From positions 1 to 64,000 of the forward strand of contig JBBPSI010000032.1 in the NCBI GenBank assembly GCA_038093515.1: DNA of 64,000 nt, in the 5' to 3' direction. Each line of letters opens with the position of its first letter. Position 1 is the first letter of the stretch. Origin of the DNA: Butyriboletus loyo. Lineage: Eukaryota; Basidiomycota; Agaricomycetes; Boletales; Boletaceae. Position numbers and translations under genes: made by a program. Shown here piece after piece: positions 1-11,612 of this stretch. A model generated the notes under the pieces. The model worked only from the letters and a program-made list of their open reading frames with translations. It was not told where the DNA came from and did not search any database.

Positions 1-503
1 TCTAGGAAGGTGTCGATTTGGGTTTGGCCCTGGGTGAGAGCGGCCAACTTCCTTAAGGCTTGGTGGGCGAGGACGTCGATTTGGAAATGTCCTCGGATCA
101 GGGCCTGGAGGTATTCCCATTCCGGCCATGCCAAGTCCTTTTTCTTTCCCTTAGATCTGTCGAGAGGATCTATGTACTTCTCCTCTTCCGTGACATAATC
201 TTCCAAGACCAGCTGAGAAAAGTCTTGGCCTTTGCCTTTGATGCGGCTAAGAACCGCGACCGTCCGGAGCTTGTCTGTTTTCCAGGTGTTGACGGACACC
301 CAGACTTTAAGGGAAGTCCACCAGTGGTGGAACTTTTCTCTGTCGCCGTCCCATTCTCCGGGATCAGCAACCTTCTTTGAAATTCCTCCTTGGGTATCCT
401 TTTCCAACCACTGCGCGAAGAGGGCGCGCAGGGTCTGATCGTCGTAGGTGGGGGCGGCAGGGACATAGTCGGCGGGGGCGTAAGACGGACCGGGATCGGA
501 CAT
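1..503 (-). CDS. Retrotransposon Gag, N-terminal part (runs off left edge)
   Basis: An open frame starts at an ATG at 503-501 and stays open for 167 codons to the window edge. It begins MSDPGPSYAPADYV, then a linker, then a Trp-rich segment (EWDGDREKFHHWW) followed by SLKVWVSVNTW, the type of sequence seen in Gag capsid domains of fungal LTR retrotransposons. Gag packages element RNA into particles. It lies just downstream, in the minus sense, of a long terminal repeat with its own TATA box, which supports an element 5' end. Protease, reverse transcriptase and integrase would lie outside the window. The frame is intact as far as seen. Family assignment (Ty3-like) is inference. Confidence 0.7.
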   Translation of the reverse strand, partial: MSDPGPSYAPADYVPAAPTYDDQTLRALFAQWLEKDTQGGISKKVADPGEWDGDREKFHHWWTSLKVWVSVNTWKTDKLRTVAVLSRIKGKGQDFSQLVLEDYVTEEEKYIDPLDRSKGKKKDLAWPEWEYLQALIRGHFQIDVLAHQALRKLAALTQGQTQIDTFL

Positions 504-675
504 CCTTTTTTGGTCGTCGTCTGGGAAATCCGTAGAATACTCGGAACCCAGTTTGGTAATTGGAAATTAAGAAGTTGGGGGTGGAGGAAAGGGGGTGATT
601 TTTGAATCTTCTTCGGCAACCTTTTCTTCGGCTGAACCGGCTTCTTCGGCAAAAACAAAAAGGAAAACTACGAGG

Positions 676-1660
676 TGTAAAGACCCTTACTGTCTCCTAT
701 CTTCCAAGGTGACTCTGGGGGACTCTGCAACAAGTAGAACGTAGAAAATATTTCTTCGAACGGAGGTAGTATCTCCGACGAAGCTTAGTCCGGTAATGGA
801 CAGTTACGGGTAAAAACTTTTTTACTACTAATTGACAAATTTTGAAAAGTTTTTCTGGGTTCTACCTCCCGTGTTACCACAGGGACTACGGTTTGGGAAT
901 AGCTCAGCCAACGGGATTTGGGGGTCCCGAAGTCGCTCTTTGCAAACAAGGCACGACCCTTGCGCAGAATATCAACTCCAAGGGAGCGACGGAGAATGAA
1001 GTTTACAAGTGTTTACGTCAAGAGCAAAACTACCCTTCCAAGGGGTTCCCCTAAAAGCGGCGGGGGCAATCAGAAATGAAAACTGCTGAACGCGCAGTAA
1101 CGACTCTTAACCCTGAGTACCGGGTTTTCCCTTCAGCGGGATTTCTGCTCCGTCAAGTGGAGGCCTACTGGTATGTGCGGGATAGGAGAAACGAGACGGG
1201 TACGCTATTGGCCAATCGCCGACAAGCACGCTACCCCTACCCTGGGGACCGGGTGTGTATCTGAAGTTTTAACCAAGTGTTGCGAGGCAACGCGCAGTCG
1301 AATGCTAGCACGTAGTACCCTTTCACACGAGGTCCCACTACAGTTGCAGGTCTACACAAAGACCTGGCAAGATGGAATCAAGGAGCTTCAACTTAATCCT
1401 CAACTGTTGCCAGCGAATAGACAAGTGGTTAAAACTAGGGAATCCTAGTCTAACCACGAGCCCTTTTATATTGTACAAGGATGCGCACAGACCATGCTGT
1501 GCGTGTGAGGAATTACTATACATGGATAGACTAAAGAAGAGAAGCGCAACGGTGATTAACCACACGAGGCGCGGGGATCAAAAAGAAGAGAAGTAAACGG
1601 AGATTAAATACATGTGTCGTGACGTCATAGAGTCTAGGCCTGGTCTAGGCCATGACATCA
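676..1660 (-). repeat. Probable 5' long terminal repeat of the retrotransposon
   Basis: In the minus sense this 985 bp stretch begins TGATGTCATGGCC and ends GGGTCTTTACA, the usual TG...CA ends, and is followed about 170 bp later by the gag start. It holds no gene. The other LTR is outside the window, so the ends and target-site duplication cannot be checked. No tRNA-primed binding site beginning TGG is visible next to the end. Confidence 0.6.
1461..1470 (-). promoter_or_regulatory. TATA box inside the LTR
   Basis: The minus strand reads TATAAAAGGG, a strong TATA box about 200 bp into the LTR. It would set the start of the element transcript at about 30 bp downstream. Confidence 0.55.
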
Positions 1661-1793
1661 TATGCTTAGTCAGCAATGGATCACATGTAAGTTCCCACGA
1701 TCACGTGCGCTATGTCACGTGACCTTTGAAGTTGAAAACGACTAAGTCCGAATTGAAAGTGTACGAAGTGTACGAATAAAATGTTATGATTAT

Positions 1794-1923
1794 AACACTC
1801 GAACCGCTGTAGAAGGGCGGCGAGATCGGGAGTGACTTGGAATGAAGCGGAAGACGCTGAAGGGGTTGCTTCGGGTTCCCCCCAGGGCTGAGGTGTAGTA
1901 GGGTGGTAGAGATCGTAAGACAT
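1794..1923 (-). pseudogene. Orphan first exon of an unknown gene next to the LTR
   Basis: A minus-strand ATG at 1923 opens MSYDLYHPTTPQPWGEPEA, then a Ser-rich stretch and ITS-like helix VTPDLAALLQRFE. Composition and codon use look like a real protein start. After about 43 codons the frame turns into low-quality sequence, with possible splice donors near 1794, and the LTR begins 130 bp further on. I infer a gene whose remainder was displaced by the retrotransposon. No family recognised. Confidence 0.3.
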
Positions 1924-2280
1924 TGTATTCGGAGCAGAGGCTCGACGAATGGAAGGATGAGGGATAGGAGAACCTGGTGATCAATGGAGCAGAGGCTCGA
2001 CGTTGACCAGGAGGTGAGGGGTGACCTTTTGATAATGTTGGAACTACAAAGCAATGACTGAGAGAAATCAATATTAGACAATGAGCTACGACATGAGATA
2101 TATACCTGAGAGAAATCAATAATCAAAAGGTAAAGAACAGGAATCAGAGCTCGTAGGTATATATACAAGAAAGCATGACTTTAGGGCTGGTATCGTGATA
2201 TGATCGAGGATGTGATAGAAAAGTAAAGAATCATACAGAACAAGAGAAACGTGATATGAAAGAAAATGAAGTTCTAACAG
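1924..2280. other. Intergenic, no gene seen
   Basis: AT-rich spacer with several short overlapping frames on the minus strand, none with protein-like composition. It may hold the promoter of the orphan exon. Confidence 0.4.
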
Positions 2281-3150
2281 ATAGTTATATGGTCTTACTA
2301 AATTGTCAACATTACAACTCATTCTTCAGAACCACTTCCCACAGGTATTTGTCGACGACATCTTCACAGAAGGTACACGATCGTTGGGGTCAAAATGTCA
2401 AAGCACAAGGTGTCTCGGTTTGTTGGCAACGCGTAAAGTTGAACCATAAACATGTTTATTCTCAATATGGATTTGTAGATGATGGTGCCACTTATTATTT
2501 CTTCCTTGGATTCCAACTATCTGCCTGGTTGCGGCGACCAGGCGAGCAGTCAATCATATTGGCAAAATCCTCCTTTTCCGGGGGCGGTGTATGATTGCTC
2601 GTGATACCCGGCTACGGGATCCGGTTCACGACGAGTGTACAATCCACACCATGCACAAATGCGTCAGCGGGTGTATTCATACTCCAAATGGAGGTTTTCC
2701 GCAAAACGGATATGTCTGTGCATCCACTTGAACAAGATCGCATTCATATGTATGGGCGGGCTGGGTGTTCATGCGCTCCCTGTATATCTTTCCAGGGCTC
2801 GAATAGCTCACACGCAGCTTTTTCCACGAAATCTCTTCCGAAGCTTAACGACGCTTCCATGGCTCACCACCCAGGTACCCACATGAAAGCCACCTGAGCT
2901 CTCCTTCCAACTGCCCCGAAAAATGACGTTCCCCAATGAATTTGCGACGGCACGTTTACGGACGCATACTTGATCGTGATCTCTGGTGAGTAGGTGATAT
3001 TACAAAAGAGAGGGATGGTGACTACTGCTCTGCTGTTTGATTTCGTCTTTGGCGGGACGCTCACTATGGAAATGCGTCAGATCGCTAATCCTAGCACGGA
3101 ACTTGAGGATGTTCCCGCACGAATACGTTGGCTGAGAACGACCTAGGTTG
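2280..3150 (-). repeat. Inverted, decayed copy of the WD40-gene upstream region
   Basis: Read on the minus strand, this stretch aligns by eye with 10460-11770 on the plus strand. 2280-2660 matches 11430-11770, including the first exon of the WD40 gene (the VQLYALPAN segment) and its first splice donor region. 2890-3150 matches 10460-10680. The copy has small indels that break the exon frame, so it is not functional. The middle part differs in length, because about 0.5 kb present at 10690-11290 is absent here. Confidence 0.75.
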
Positions 3151-3439
3151 GACGGCGTGCTTGACCGATGGAGCTAACAGAGGCTTCCGACGCAGTGCAA
3201 AGAAGTCACAACCTTACTGTGATGTTGACAGGAGGAATAATCTTCTAGATCTGCATCCTTTACGTAGTACTGATGTTGTCGCCGGCCCGGATGCTAGTGC
3301 GAGAGCCGATAATTTCGTGAATTTCTGGACGGTCTATGCATTCCTGTTCATCAATACTAGTAGACCATATCAATGAATGTGTTAGATGTACAATGACAGG
3401 AGATGGATACTTGAGTAGCTGGACCAGACCAAGGATATA

Positions 3440-4363
3440 CTACGCATTTATGCACGAAAGCAGCATACTCTGGAGGCGGGGCAGAGGGGACCGATGGGCC
3501 TTCTGGAGTATATTAGACGCGCCGCACCCGGAACGATTGGCAGACCAGCGCGACTTTTCAAAAGGTTGACTGGGAGCGCTTATCCTTGTGTACAGACTAT
3601 ATGCATTGGCGAATTTGAATACAGTGCTACCATTCCAACCCTCTTGCCCAAACAACGGTGTGTCTGCGTTCAAACGTGCCCACGGCTGATCGCAGAATTT
3701 CATAAACTGGTTTTCAGCTAGTGTTGCGTTCAGCAAAGCAAATGATCGGACACCCCTGACGACACCCACTGAACAACGACATTAGCCGTGCTTCATGTAG
3801 TATCGGCACCATTTCATGACGAAATGAGACGCAGTCGTACCAATGTCCCAAACACTGTATCGGGTGAAACCCTTGTCCTCGCGGGCCAGGAAAATGTACC
3901 ATTGACTGAGTTAACAAAGTCCAGATCGCAACAAGTTCATCTTGTGTGAACGAGCTCGTGGATAAATCGGTGGTCATCATGTCTAGTAGTTTGATAAGAA
4001 CAGTGCGAGTATCTCACAAAGAAGATATACCGGTCTTGGCATAATCATGATTGAGCATCCCTCCAAGGCTTTCGAAGAGTCTTTTTGGAATAGTGCGATT
4101 GTGCGGGTAGTGTTCACAATGCGACCTCGATTCCACGTCATATACGATATACTTGAGTTGGGGTTTGTATGCAATCGAATGTGGGAATGACCTCTTTGAA
4201 GTGCAAGTGTTATGCGGCCAAAGGACCGATGGAAGCCTCGAATTCCAAGTAGTATAGTAATAGCAGGAATCAGGATAGGCGTGAGGCCGTCTTCGGGACG
4301 CAAGAACCGGCTAAATTTGGTAAACATCCACTGAGGTGCAGACACCTCCCGCCCACATGCCAT
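3440..4363 (-). pseudogene. Decayed copy of the WW-like multi-TM family
   Basis: Minus-strand fragments match the five-gene array at 44.7-64 kb: an N-terminal FHRSFGRITLALQ piece near 4240, a CEYYPH-type segment, STSSFTQDELVAIW near 3950, and LLNATLAENQFM followed by ARLNADTPLFG near 3690. The N-terminal exon is fused directly to the segment that normally follows the WW-like exons, so the WW-like part has been deleted. The transmembrane exons are missing too. Confidence 0.75.
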
Positions 4364-4718
4364 TGCGTATCACCTTGCCATGAAAAAAAAAACATCAAGG
4401 GACACGTTTGACTCTTGAGTTCTCCTTGCTTCGATCTTTTTCTTGTTCGTCACGGGTCCAAGTACGACTTGGTGTGAGCTACGAAGACCTGGCAGTCCCC
4501 TTGCGAACACCGACTCACTTTTCGATCGGCGAGTTCACTCGTTCCGGGGACATCAACCATGTCAGCGAGCTCTCTTCATACTGCCCCCCTGGTGATAATA
4601 CCGATAACACCGGGATCCGACAACGGCAACCTCAGGGCTCAGTGGTAAGAGAATTTCATAAGAATAAGCGCCAAGGACACGAGGCACCAGCCCATATTGA
4701 GAATGAGGAAACGTGTTT

Positions 4719-6975
4719 ATGGTTCAATTTTATGCATTACCAGCAAACCTTGACACCTTGACATTTGACCGACAATTGTGTACCATTTGTGAAGATGTCG
4801 CCGACAAATACCGGTGCGTAGTGGTTCTGAAGAGTGATTTGCAATGCTGACAATATAGCAAGACCGAATGACTATCCTTGACACCGGATACTCTGATAGG
4901 GTGTGGGCGGTCATGTTCCACCCCGACGGAATACACTTTTTCAGCGGAAGTACCGATGGGATTCGACGTTGGCGACTTGCAGACAGTCGAGAGGTGGGGA
5001 AGCAAACGGGAATGGATTTGAACGCCATTGCAGTGTCGAGAGATCACAAGTGGGTTGTATGTGGGACCTATGGTGGAGGGGCAAGTGTGTGGGATGCTGA
5101 ACTCCAAGAAAAGCTCGTCGAGGTGGAGAGGACAAACAGCATACTTGCAGTCGACGTCTCGCTGGATTCGACCAAGTTTGCTACTGGGACTGGCGAAGCA
5201 GCGAGCGTTTGGAACATAACGACTGGCGAGAGGCTCGTTGGCCCGCTCCGACTTGACACTGATGTCACTGGAATCCGGTTCTCCCCAAATGGCGAGCAGA
5301 TCGCCATCGCCTGCTATGAGGGCCCCATCTGTGTTTTTGACAGTCACAACGGTAATGTGCTGCTCACCCTGGACACTATCACACCCTCACAACACCTTGT
5401 CACTCCGCTTGGGTGGTCAAACGATGGCCAAATCTTCACTGTATCTGACGACAACAGAATCAAGTCATTCAATGCCTCCACAGGGGTCCAACTTGCTGAA
5501 TCAGAGATTCTCAGTCAACATAGGGTTGAATCTGTCGCTCTAGCTACCAATGGGAAATTCATCGCTACCTTTGCATCACATTCCATCTTGTTCCTCGACA
5601 CATCGACTCTCTCTCAGATTGTCCCTGTCATTGAGGACAGTGAAGAGATAGAATCAATTACCCTTTCCTCAAATAACATATATCTTGCCACTGGACGACG
5701 GGACGGAAAATGTGTTGTTCGAAGTCTCGACAGTATCCTTCCTAACCCGTACATTGTAAGTATCTTTTACAAGTATGTCAAAGAAGTCCCGCACTGTCTC
5801 TCATGTTGACACGGCGGACAATAGGAAGACCACCAGACTTCGTCCAAGGAAGATCCCGGGAAATCCAGTCGACCCGTGTCGGAGGGCCGCGGCCAAGACG
5901 CCAATAGCGATCTCCTTGACGTACGAGTTCGTCCTTTTTCCTTCGAACCGAGTTCTCACCATTGCATAGGTCGAGGTGCCATCGAACATGCCTAGTCCAC
6001 AGTTCGACTTTGACGAGGTCGGTGGTCACTACATTCTTCTTTTATCTCCATGTCGACACTGTTGCAGCCACCGTCCCCATCGGATGCCATACCAGCAACG
6101 TACCCTCCAGCGGCGCGTCAAGAGGAAAATATCGGTACTGCCGAGTCATCCAAGGGCCTCCTGATGTTCAAAAGGTTGCTACAGGGGAGGTTCAACAGGA
6201 GTAACAAGGACCCAATTTCAGATAAGCCCAATCAACCTCCTAGAAAGTCGCGCCGGCCTGCCATCCATCCATCACGTTCCCCATCACCAGCGAGAGAAAA
6301 TGCTGCCAATGAAGGTCCTTCGACGATGGCTGCAGGTCAACGTGTACGAGTGAGTGTTCTTGATAAATGAACGGATGCAGCACGTCTAACATATCATTTG
6401 AGCGAGCGGTCGCGAAACCCGTTGTCAAGCAGCAAAAACGACAGGTTTGCTGTTCCTCGAGTTTGTTCTCACTCACTCATCACGTGTTACAGCCTAAATT
6501 GCCTGCCAAGCTTGCGGTTTCCAACCACCCGAACGAGGATACCTTGGGCACCAGGCAAGGTTCTGCAGATCCAAATACGGCGGGCCTCGTATGTCTTTTT
6601 TCAGGTGATAGTAGACCTCCCAACTCATCACACATTACAGCCTAATTCGCTTGCCGTGCCTGCTGTTCCCAATGATCCGAACCAAGATACCTCGCAGACT
6701 GGGCAAGGTCCTGCAAGTCCAAATGCGGCAGGCCCCGTACGTCTTTTTTTCTGGTGATGCTAGACCTCGGATTGACGGCTCATTTCCCGTCAGGCGCAAC
6801 AAGCGAACGACCCATCGGGCGGAAGGGTCTATCTAACAGTATGCTCATTTGCCTTTTACTCCCATTTTTGACTCAGAGTGGATCACACCAGCGAGAATCC
6901 GACGATGCCATCCTTTCGCTCAGGTTCCCCGCATGGATGTGTTGTTGCTCGAGTGAAGAAGATGGGACGCATTGA
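4719..6975 (+). CDS. WD40-repeat protein, tandem copy 1
   Basis: Ten exons join in phase to 594 aa: 4719-4817, 4859-5755, 5825-5920, 5970-6017, 6068-6349, 6403-6444, 6493-6588, 6641-6736, 6794-6838, 6892-6975. Residues about 34-330 form a seven-bladed beta-propeller with blade motifs such as VWAVMFHPDG, GIRRWRLAD, ASVWDAE, VTGIRFSPNG and ICVFDSHNG. The rest is a Pro/Ser-rich tail ending in the motif RFPAW. WD40 propellers serve as protein-binding platforms; no enzyme domain is seen. Exons 7 and 8 of the tail are duplicates of each other. The first exon is uncertain: relative to copy 2 it has lost 8 bases and needs a different donor, so translation may start at 4868 instead. Copy 2 lies 6.9 kb downstream. 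Confidence 0.85.
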
Positions 6976-6999
6976 CCAATGTGATTCAAGTAGATACAA

Positions 7000-7963
7000 C
7001 ATTGGATCGCGAGCATGTGGGCATGGACCATGCAATTCTTCAGGTTCGTGTCGCCTCACAGCATCCCCCCGTGTCCTGATAAGCTCATTCGTGATTGAGC
7101 TCGTGCGCTAGGTTATTCGCTTAGCTATCATCGAAGAAGTTGAATACGCACAGGGCTGGGGTTGTAGGACAATTATAATGTCTAATTGATTCGAGTTGTT
7201 GCCAACTTACGAAATGTCAACCAACGTTATGCTCTCGCGTTCTCCTGCTTGGATCTTCCTCGTCAGAGGTTCAAGTAATTAAGACCTAGACGCGTTGCCC
7301 CTCGTGGTATGTTCAGGTGACACAACGACAAGACGACTTTTCTTTACTTGCTCGGCGTCTGGACTGTACACACCCACGTGTCTCCAGGAAGAGACGATAC
7401 TTGGCGTGCCTCGCCCCCGTCGGGGTACTCTGTCCCACTGGTGCTCGGCGCGAACCTGGGTGGCTGGTTCGCCAACATCGGGGCCGCGCTGTCTCCCCCA
7501 ACCTTGCTCAGCGATCTGCCCGAGGATGCGCAGACGTCGGCCGCCGATATCGATACCTTCGACGGAATACATCAGTGACACAGTTATTGGTCGGAACCAA
7601 CGCCTAGCAGTCTGTAGTAGTCCGATGTAGAGTCGATCATGGTCATATTCTCCACCGTGGTCTACAATTTGCATTCTTATTTTATCGATTATTGCAGTAC
7701 TCCTACATATTTCGGACGCTTCTTCATTCGGATCGGCCTAGTCAAACACATCGAAGTTGAACCTTTGGGTTATGCATTGGGCATGTCAGAGCGCATATCG
7801 TAGCATAAGGCATGCAGAGAAATGATAGAGACTATGCGACGTATAAAAAGACGAAACAAGGAGATGGCGATGCGCGAATGACGCTCTCTCTGCCAGACTT
7901 CACTCACTCCAAGGCTATTCCGCCATAGATGGCGACGTGGATATAGCCGTATACAAGACCAGT
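7000..7963. other. Intergenic, one short unknown frame
   Basis: The first 250 bp after the WD40 gene resemble the spacer after copy 2 and the stretch at about 4410. A plus-strand frame at 7348-7578 (VPLVLGANLGGWFANIG) has coherent composition but no neighbours and no recognised family. GC-rich sequence here keeps several frames open, so I do not call a gene. Confidence 0.35.
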
Positions 7964-8345
7964 TTATTTTTCTGGGTTGGGGTTCCTAGAGAGGGCGTCA
8001 CGGTCAGAGGGATACCGAAGAACGAGGCCTGTCAGGATCAGATAAAGGAAGGGGCCACGCACATTCTCCGCTTGCCTCCAGGGAGCGTCGTGACATTCAC
8101 AAATCTACATACGCATCGTTAGCAACCCCCGATCATGTACGCTTCGTTCTTGCGTACCTGCGGTTGTAGAGCATGCGCTTCTTGGCACGACCTCTCGGGT
8201 TCTTCTTCTTTTCCTGCTTTTCAACCTTTGGTGTTTGCGACTTGACCTTTCCGGCACGCGCAAGAGATCCGTGAACTGTGCAGTAGCCATGTTGTGTGAG
8301 ATTTCATTCGATGTGGAGGACAACCGACGACGCACCTTTTCCCAT
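7964..8345 (-). CDS. RPS30: 40S ribosomal protein eS30
   Basis: Four short exons join in phase: 8345-8336 (10 nt), 8275-8158, 8104-8063 and 7985-7964, giving 63 aa plus stop. The product starts [19 protein letters not shown], continues with a Lys-rich core containing [16 protein letters not shown], and ends KRRMNPNPEK, the full eS30 pattern. It is a small basic protein of the cytoplasmic 40S subunit. As in other fungi there is no N-terminal ubiquitin-like fusion. All introns are GT-AG. The 10-nt first exon and 22-nt last exon hide the gene from simple frame searches. It is a housekeeping gene sitting inside a duplicated accessory block. Confidence 0.95.
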
Positions 8346-8526
8346 GTTGTCGACGATGGGGAACTCGATGATCGTATGGCTATCCGTAAGCGGGGGATGA
8401 ATAACTGTACAGTTTTTATCGGGAAGTGCCGAAAGGGCACCTCCCGGCCCGCCCGTAGCACAACTTGAAGGCCTGCTCCTCAAGCCAATTCGTTCGCCAT
8501 CATCTACGCAATACATTACAGCAGAA

Positions 8527-10233
8527 TTGACTTCCAGATGGCTGGACATGACACGTGCATCCCGAAGGAAATGTTATCTTTTATCGCGAACGATTAGTAC
8601 GTTTCATTTTTACGTGCAGTGCGTCGCAGTGGTGCACCATCTTCAAACGCATGTTCACCGAAAGCGACATCATTCACCGCGAAAAAGAAATCTTGTTCGC
8701 CACGGCACTCATCCAGAAAGTGATTCAGATAGAGGGTGTTACCATGAGTGAGCAGACGGAAATTGTCCTGAATGTGGATGATATACGTCGCTGGTACTAT
8801 TACTTTGTTGATCACAAAACCACCTTCTCTTCTGGGCCCATCGAGTTAACTCGCTATATGGTCTCGGTATCGGCTTGCAGGGGGTCAGCGGATATAGTCA
8901 TCTCAGTACGTCTAATGTACCTTTACCCCCTTCACTGAGATGAGGTTAGGATACTTGGTTGAGGCCCGGTACTGATACGTTTCTTCCCAGTGGTCTTTCA
9001 GGCTTGTCTGCACCCATTGCGTTCTATCTTACTACTGACCCCAACTCAAGCATATCATATATGACGTGGGATCAAGGTCGCATTGTGAATACAACCCACA
9101 TAATCGCACCCTTCCGAAAAGACTCTTCGAAAAACCTTGGACGGATGCTCAATTATGCCAAGACCGGTACATCTTCCTTGTGAGATGCTCGCACTGTTCT
9201 CATCAAAGTACCAGACATGATGACCGCTGATCTACCCACGAGCGCGTTCACACAAGATGAACTTGTTGCGATCTTAAACCTCGTCAACTCAGCCAATGGT
9301 ACATTTTCCTGGCCCGCGTTCGTCGATCTTGCTGACCTGTACCGAAGAGAACGAGAGTTTTACTCCATACAGCGTTTGAGTCATTGGTGCGACTACGCCA
9401 TGAAATGGTGCTGATACCACATGAGGCACGGCTAATGTCGTTGTTCAGTGGGTGTTGCTTTGCTGAACGAAACACTAGCTGAGAACCAGTTTATGAAACT
9501 TTCGGTCAGCCGTGTGCACGTTTGAACGCAGACACACCGTCGTTCTGGAAAGTGAGTTGGAATCGTAGCACTGTATTCAAATCCGCCTATGTTTTTCACC
9601 GAACGAACAAGCTGTTCGTTTGCAACGGATCTGGGTTGACGGCATTATATTCGGCCTCGTTGGAAGGGTTTCATCGATAGGTTCACGACCGAGTTGGGCC
9701 GCTATACTATGTTTGTGAGTCTCCCGTAGTGTTCGCGCCGGTTATCTTACGGCTTGCAGTCCACAGTGATGCTTGCCATGAATTTTAGCTTCCTCGCTGC
9801 CCCTGGTGTTTTCAACTCACCCGCAAGCGCGATCGAAATCCTCATCTACTGTTCTGTGGTCTCAACGGTCGGGTCTATTATATTTTCCTTTATTTTCTTG
9901 AATGTGTACAACGATCCAGGACTTATGGGCGCCAGCCCTGCGATAGGGGATATGAAGAGTCCTCGTAGTGCTCACGTTGATCATGATAGGCGAAAGTGAT
10001 GAGAACGCTCAGTCAGAAGAGATGAGGAACGGTGTGTCTTGCCATCATGCAGTCTTCCAATTGCCTGCCTCATGTGGTCGTACGTCATCTCAGCGTATGA
10101 TCGCATTTATTCACGTTTCACTCATGTTTCTAGAATTGTCCTCTTCTCCGTGGCCCTCGTAATGATCTCCTCCGCCCTGCCTCCAGTGGTGCTCGCGTGC
10201 ATAAACGCGTATATGGTTCGGTCCAGCTGCTGA
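8527..10233 (+). pseudogene. Decayed copy of the WW-like multi-TM family, plus strand
   Basis: Successive plus-strand pieces follow the order of the array genes at 44.7-64 kb: HPEGNVIFYRE and MFTESDIIHREKEILF (8555-8760), YYYFVDHKT, LPTSAFTQDELVAIL (9220), TLAENQFMK (9470), STVMLAMNFSFLAAPG with two TM segments (9754-9930) and LPIACLMWSYV (10050). Frames change repeatedly, a stop follows EARY, and the ARLNADTP exon is frameshifted, so the copy is dead. Its orientation is opposite to the array. The first part lies immediately behind the eS30 start. Confidence 0.75.
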
Positions 10234-10459
10234 AGTATCCATCTACTGACATTGTACATCTAACGTGCTCATTGGTATGGTCTATCCATAAACAGGGGTG
10301 CGTAGACCATCCATATTTGCATTCCGTTTAAGCGCGCATTGATTCGGAAGCCTCTGTTAGCTCCATCTGTCAAGCATGCCGTGAAGCTGAGGGTATCTGA
10401 TTAATGGTTGTCCGTTCCGCGAAAGCGACGGTTGACACTGACTCCTATTTACAGACAAC

Positions 10460-11612
10460 CTTGTTTCGTTCCAACCAAATGATTAGCCAACGCATTCGTC
10501 CTCAAGTTCCGTGCTAGGATTGGCGACCTGACACCTTTCCGTGGCGAGCGTCCCGCCAAAGACGAAATCGAGCAGCAAAGCAGTAGTAACCCTCCCACTC
10601 CGGCAACATCACATATTCAAGTATGCGTTCGTAAATGCGCAATCATAAATTTGTTAGGGAGCCTCGTTTTCGTGGGGAAATTACAAGGAGAACTCGGCGC
10701 TGGCCGTGTGTCGTGTATGATATGTTGGGTACACTATCCAAGGTAAACGCCACCCGGGGGAGCACACCGGACACAATAGCATCCACGCACCATGATTCCG
10801 AGAGGTATCGATTCGACGAGCGACTCGGCATCGTCGCCATTGGTCATATCAACCACCATGAGGGATATCTCGATCGAGGTCGCGAGGTCGCCGGCCGTGG
10901 AGGCCGTGGATTTCGCCCACAGGGTATTGACTAGTTTCTGTGGTACGAGCAAGGGGACATATATCAGTGATTGCAAAAGTTCGTTTCTGGCCAGTTCGTC
11001 AGTGTCGACAGACCGGGCTGACGCCACGAAGGACGGAAACATACATACCGGTGACACATTGCATAAATGGACGCCAGTTCGAGTGAGGCTTCGGCGTCGG
11101 TCAAAGCACTGAAAATAAATTTGTGAACCGTCTCGTCGATCTCGCAGGTTCATCGCGATACGGTATTTTCCTACTGCATTGGCTGGTGATAGAACACACC
11201 AGACATTGGCATACGCTCAAGCAGTGACGCGTATACCACATTTACGGTAGCATCCGCGTCCAACACCCCCAGATAGCAATCATGGAGAGCGATCACCGCC
11301 GGTTGCGTGGTTTTCGTGTGGATGCCTGTGAGACAGTGCGCTCGTGATGAACCAGGGAACTGTGAGCACGCCCTTTTTCGATAACACGTTGACGCATTTA
11401 TGCACTGTCGCGAGTCGGTCTAATGCGAATTGTACACTTGTCGTGAACCGGATCCCGTAGCCGCGTATCACGAGCAATCGTACACTGCACCAGGAAAAGG
11501 AGGATTTCGCCGATATCAACTGCTCGCCTGGTCGCCGCAACGAGGCCAGATAGCTGGGATGCACGTAAGAATAAGCGCCAAGGACACGAGGCACCAGCCC
11601 ATATTGAGAAAC
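10460..11612 (+). repeat. Upstream part of WD40 copy 2, plus-strand arm of an inverted duplication
   Basis: 10460-10680 and 11430-11612 match the inverted block at 2280-3150. From about 11570 the sequence also matches the region just before WD40 copy 1 (about 4660), including the string AAGAATAAGCGCCAAGGAC. No complete plus-strand gene is seen. Confidence 0.6.
10780..11350 (-). pseudogene. Unrecognised minus-strand gene fragment, three candidate exons
   Basis: Three minus-strand stretches have protein-like composition and can be spliced in phase. About 11340-11205 reads AVIALHDCYLGVLDADATV and continues to LLERMPMSG. About 11150-11050 holds ETVHKFIFSALTDAEASLEL. About 10990-10789 holds NELLQSLIYVPLLVPQK and SIEISLMVVDMTNGDDAE. 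GT-AG introns of about 55-60 bp fit between them. I cannot name a family, and neither a start nor a convincing end is visible. It occupies the segment missing from the inverted copy at 2660-2890, so it may be an insertion into this copy. Confidence 0.35.

Noticed and set aside
1700..1725. Two CACGTG palindromes as a regulatory site
   Set aside because: Plausible bHLH sites, but with no gene clearly downstream they support nothing specific.
2256..2594. 112-codon plus-strand frame
   Set aside because: Antisense to the inverted copy of the WD40 upstream exon.
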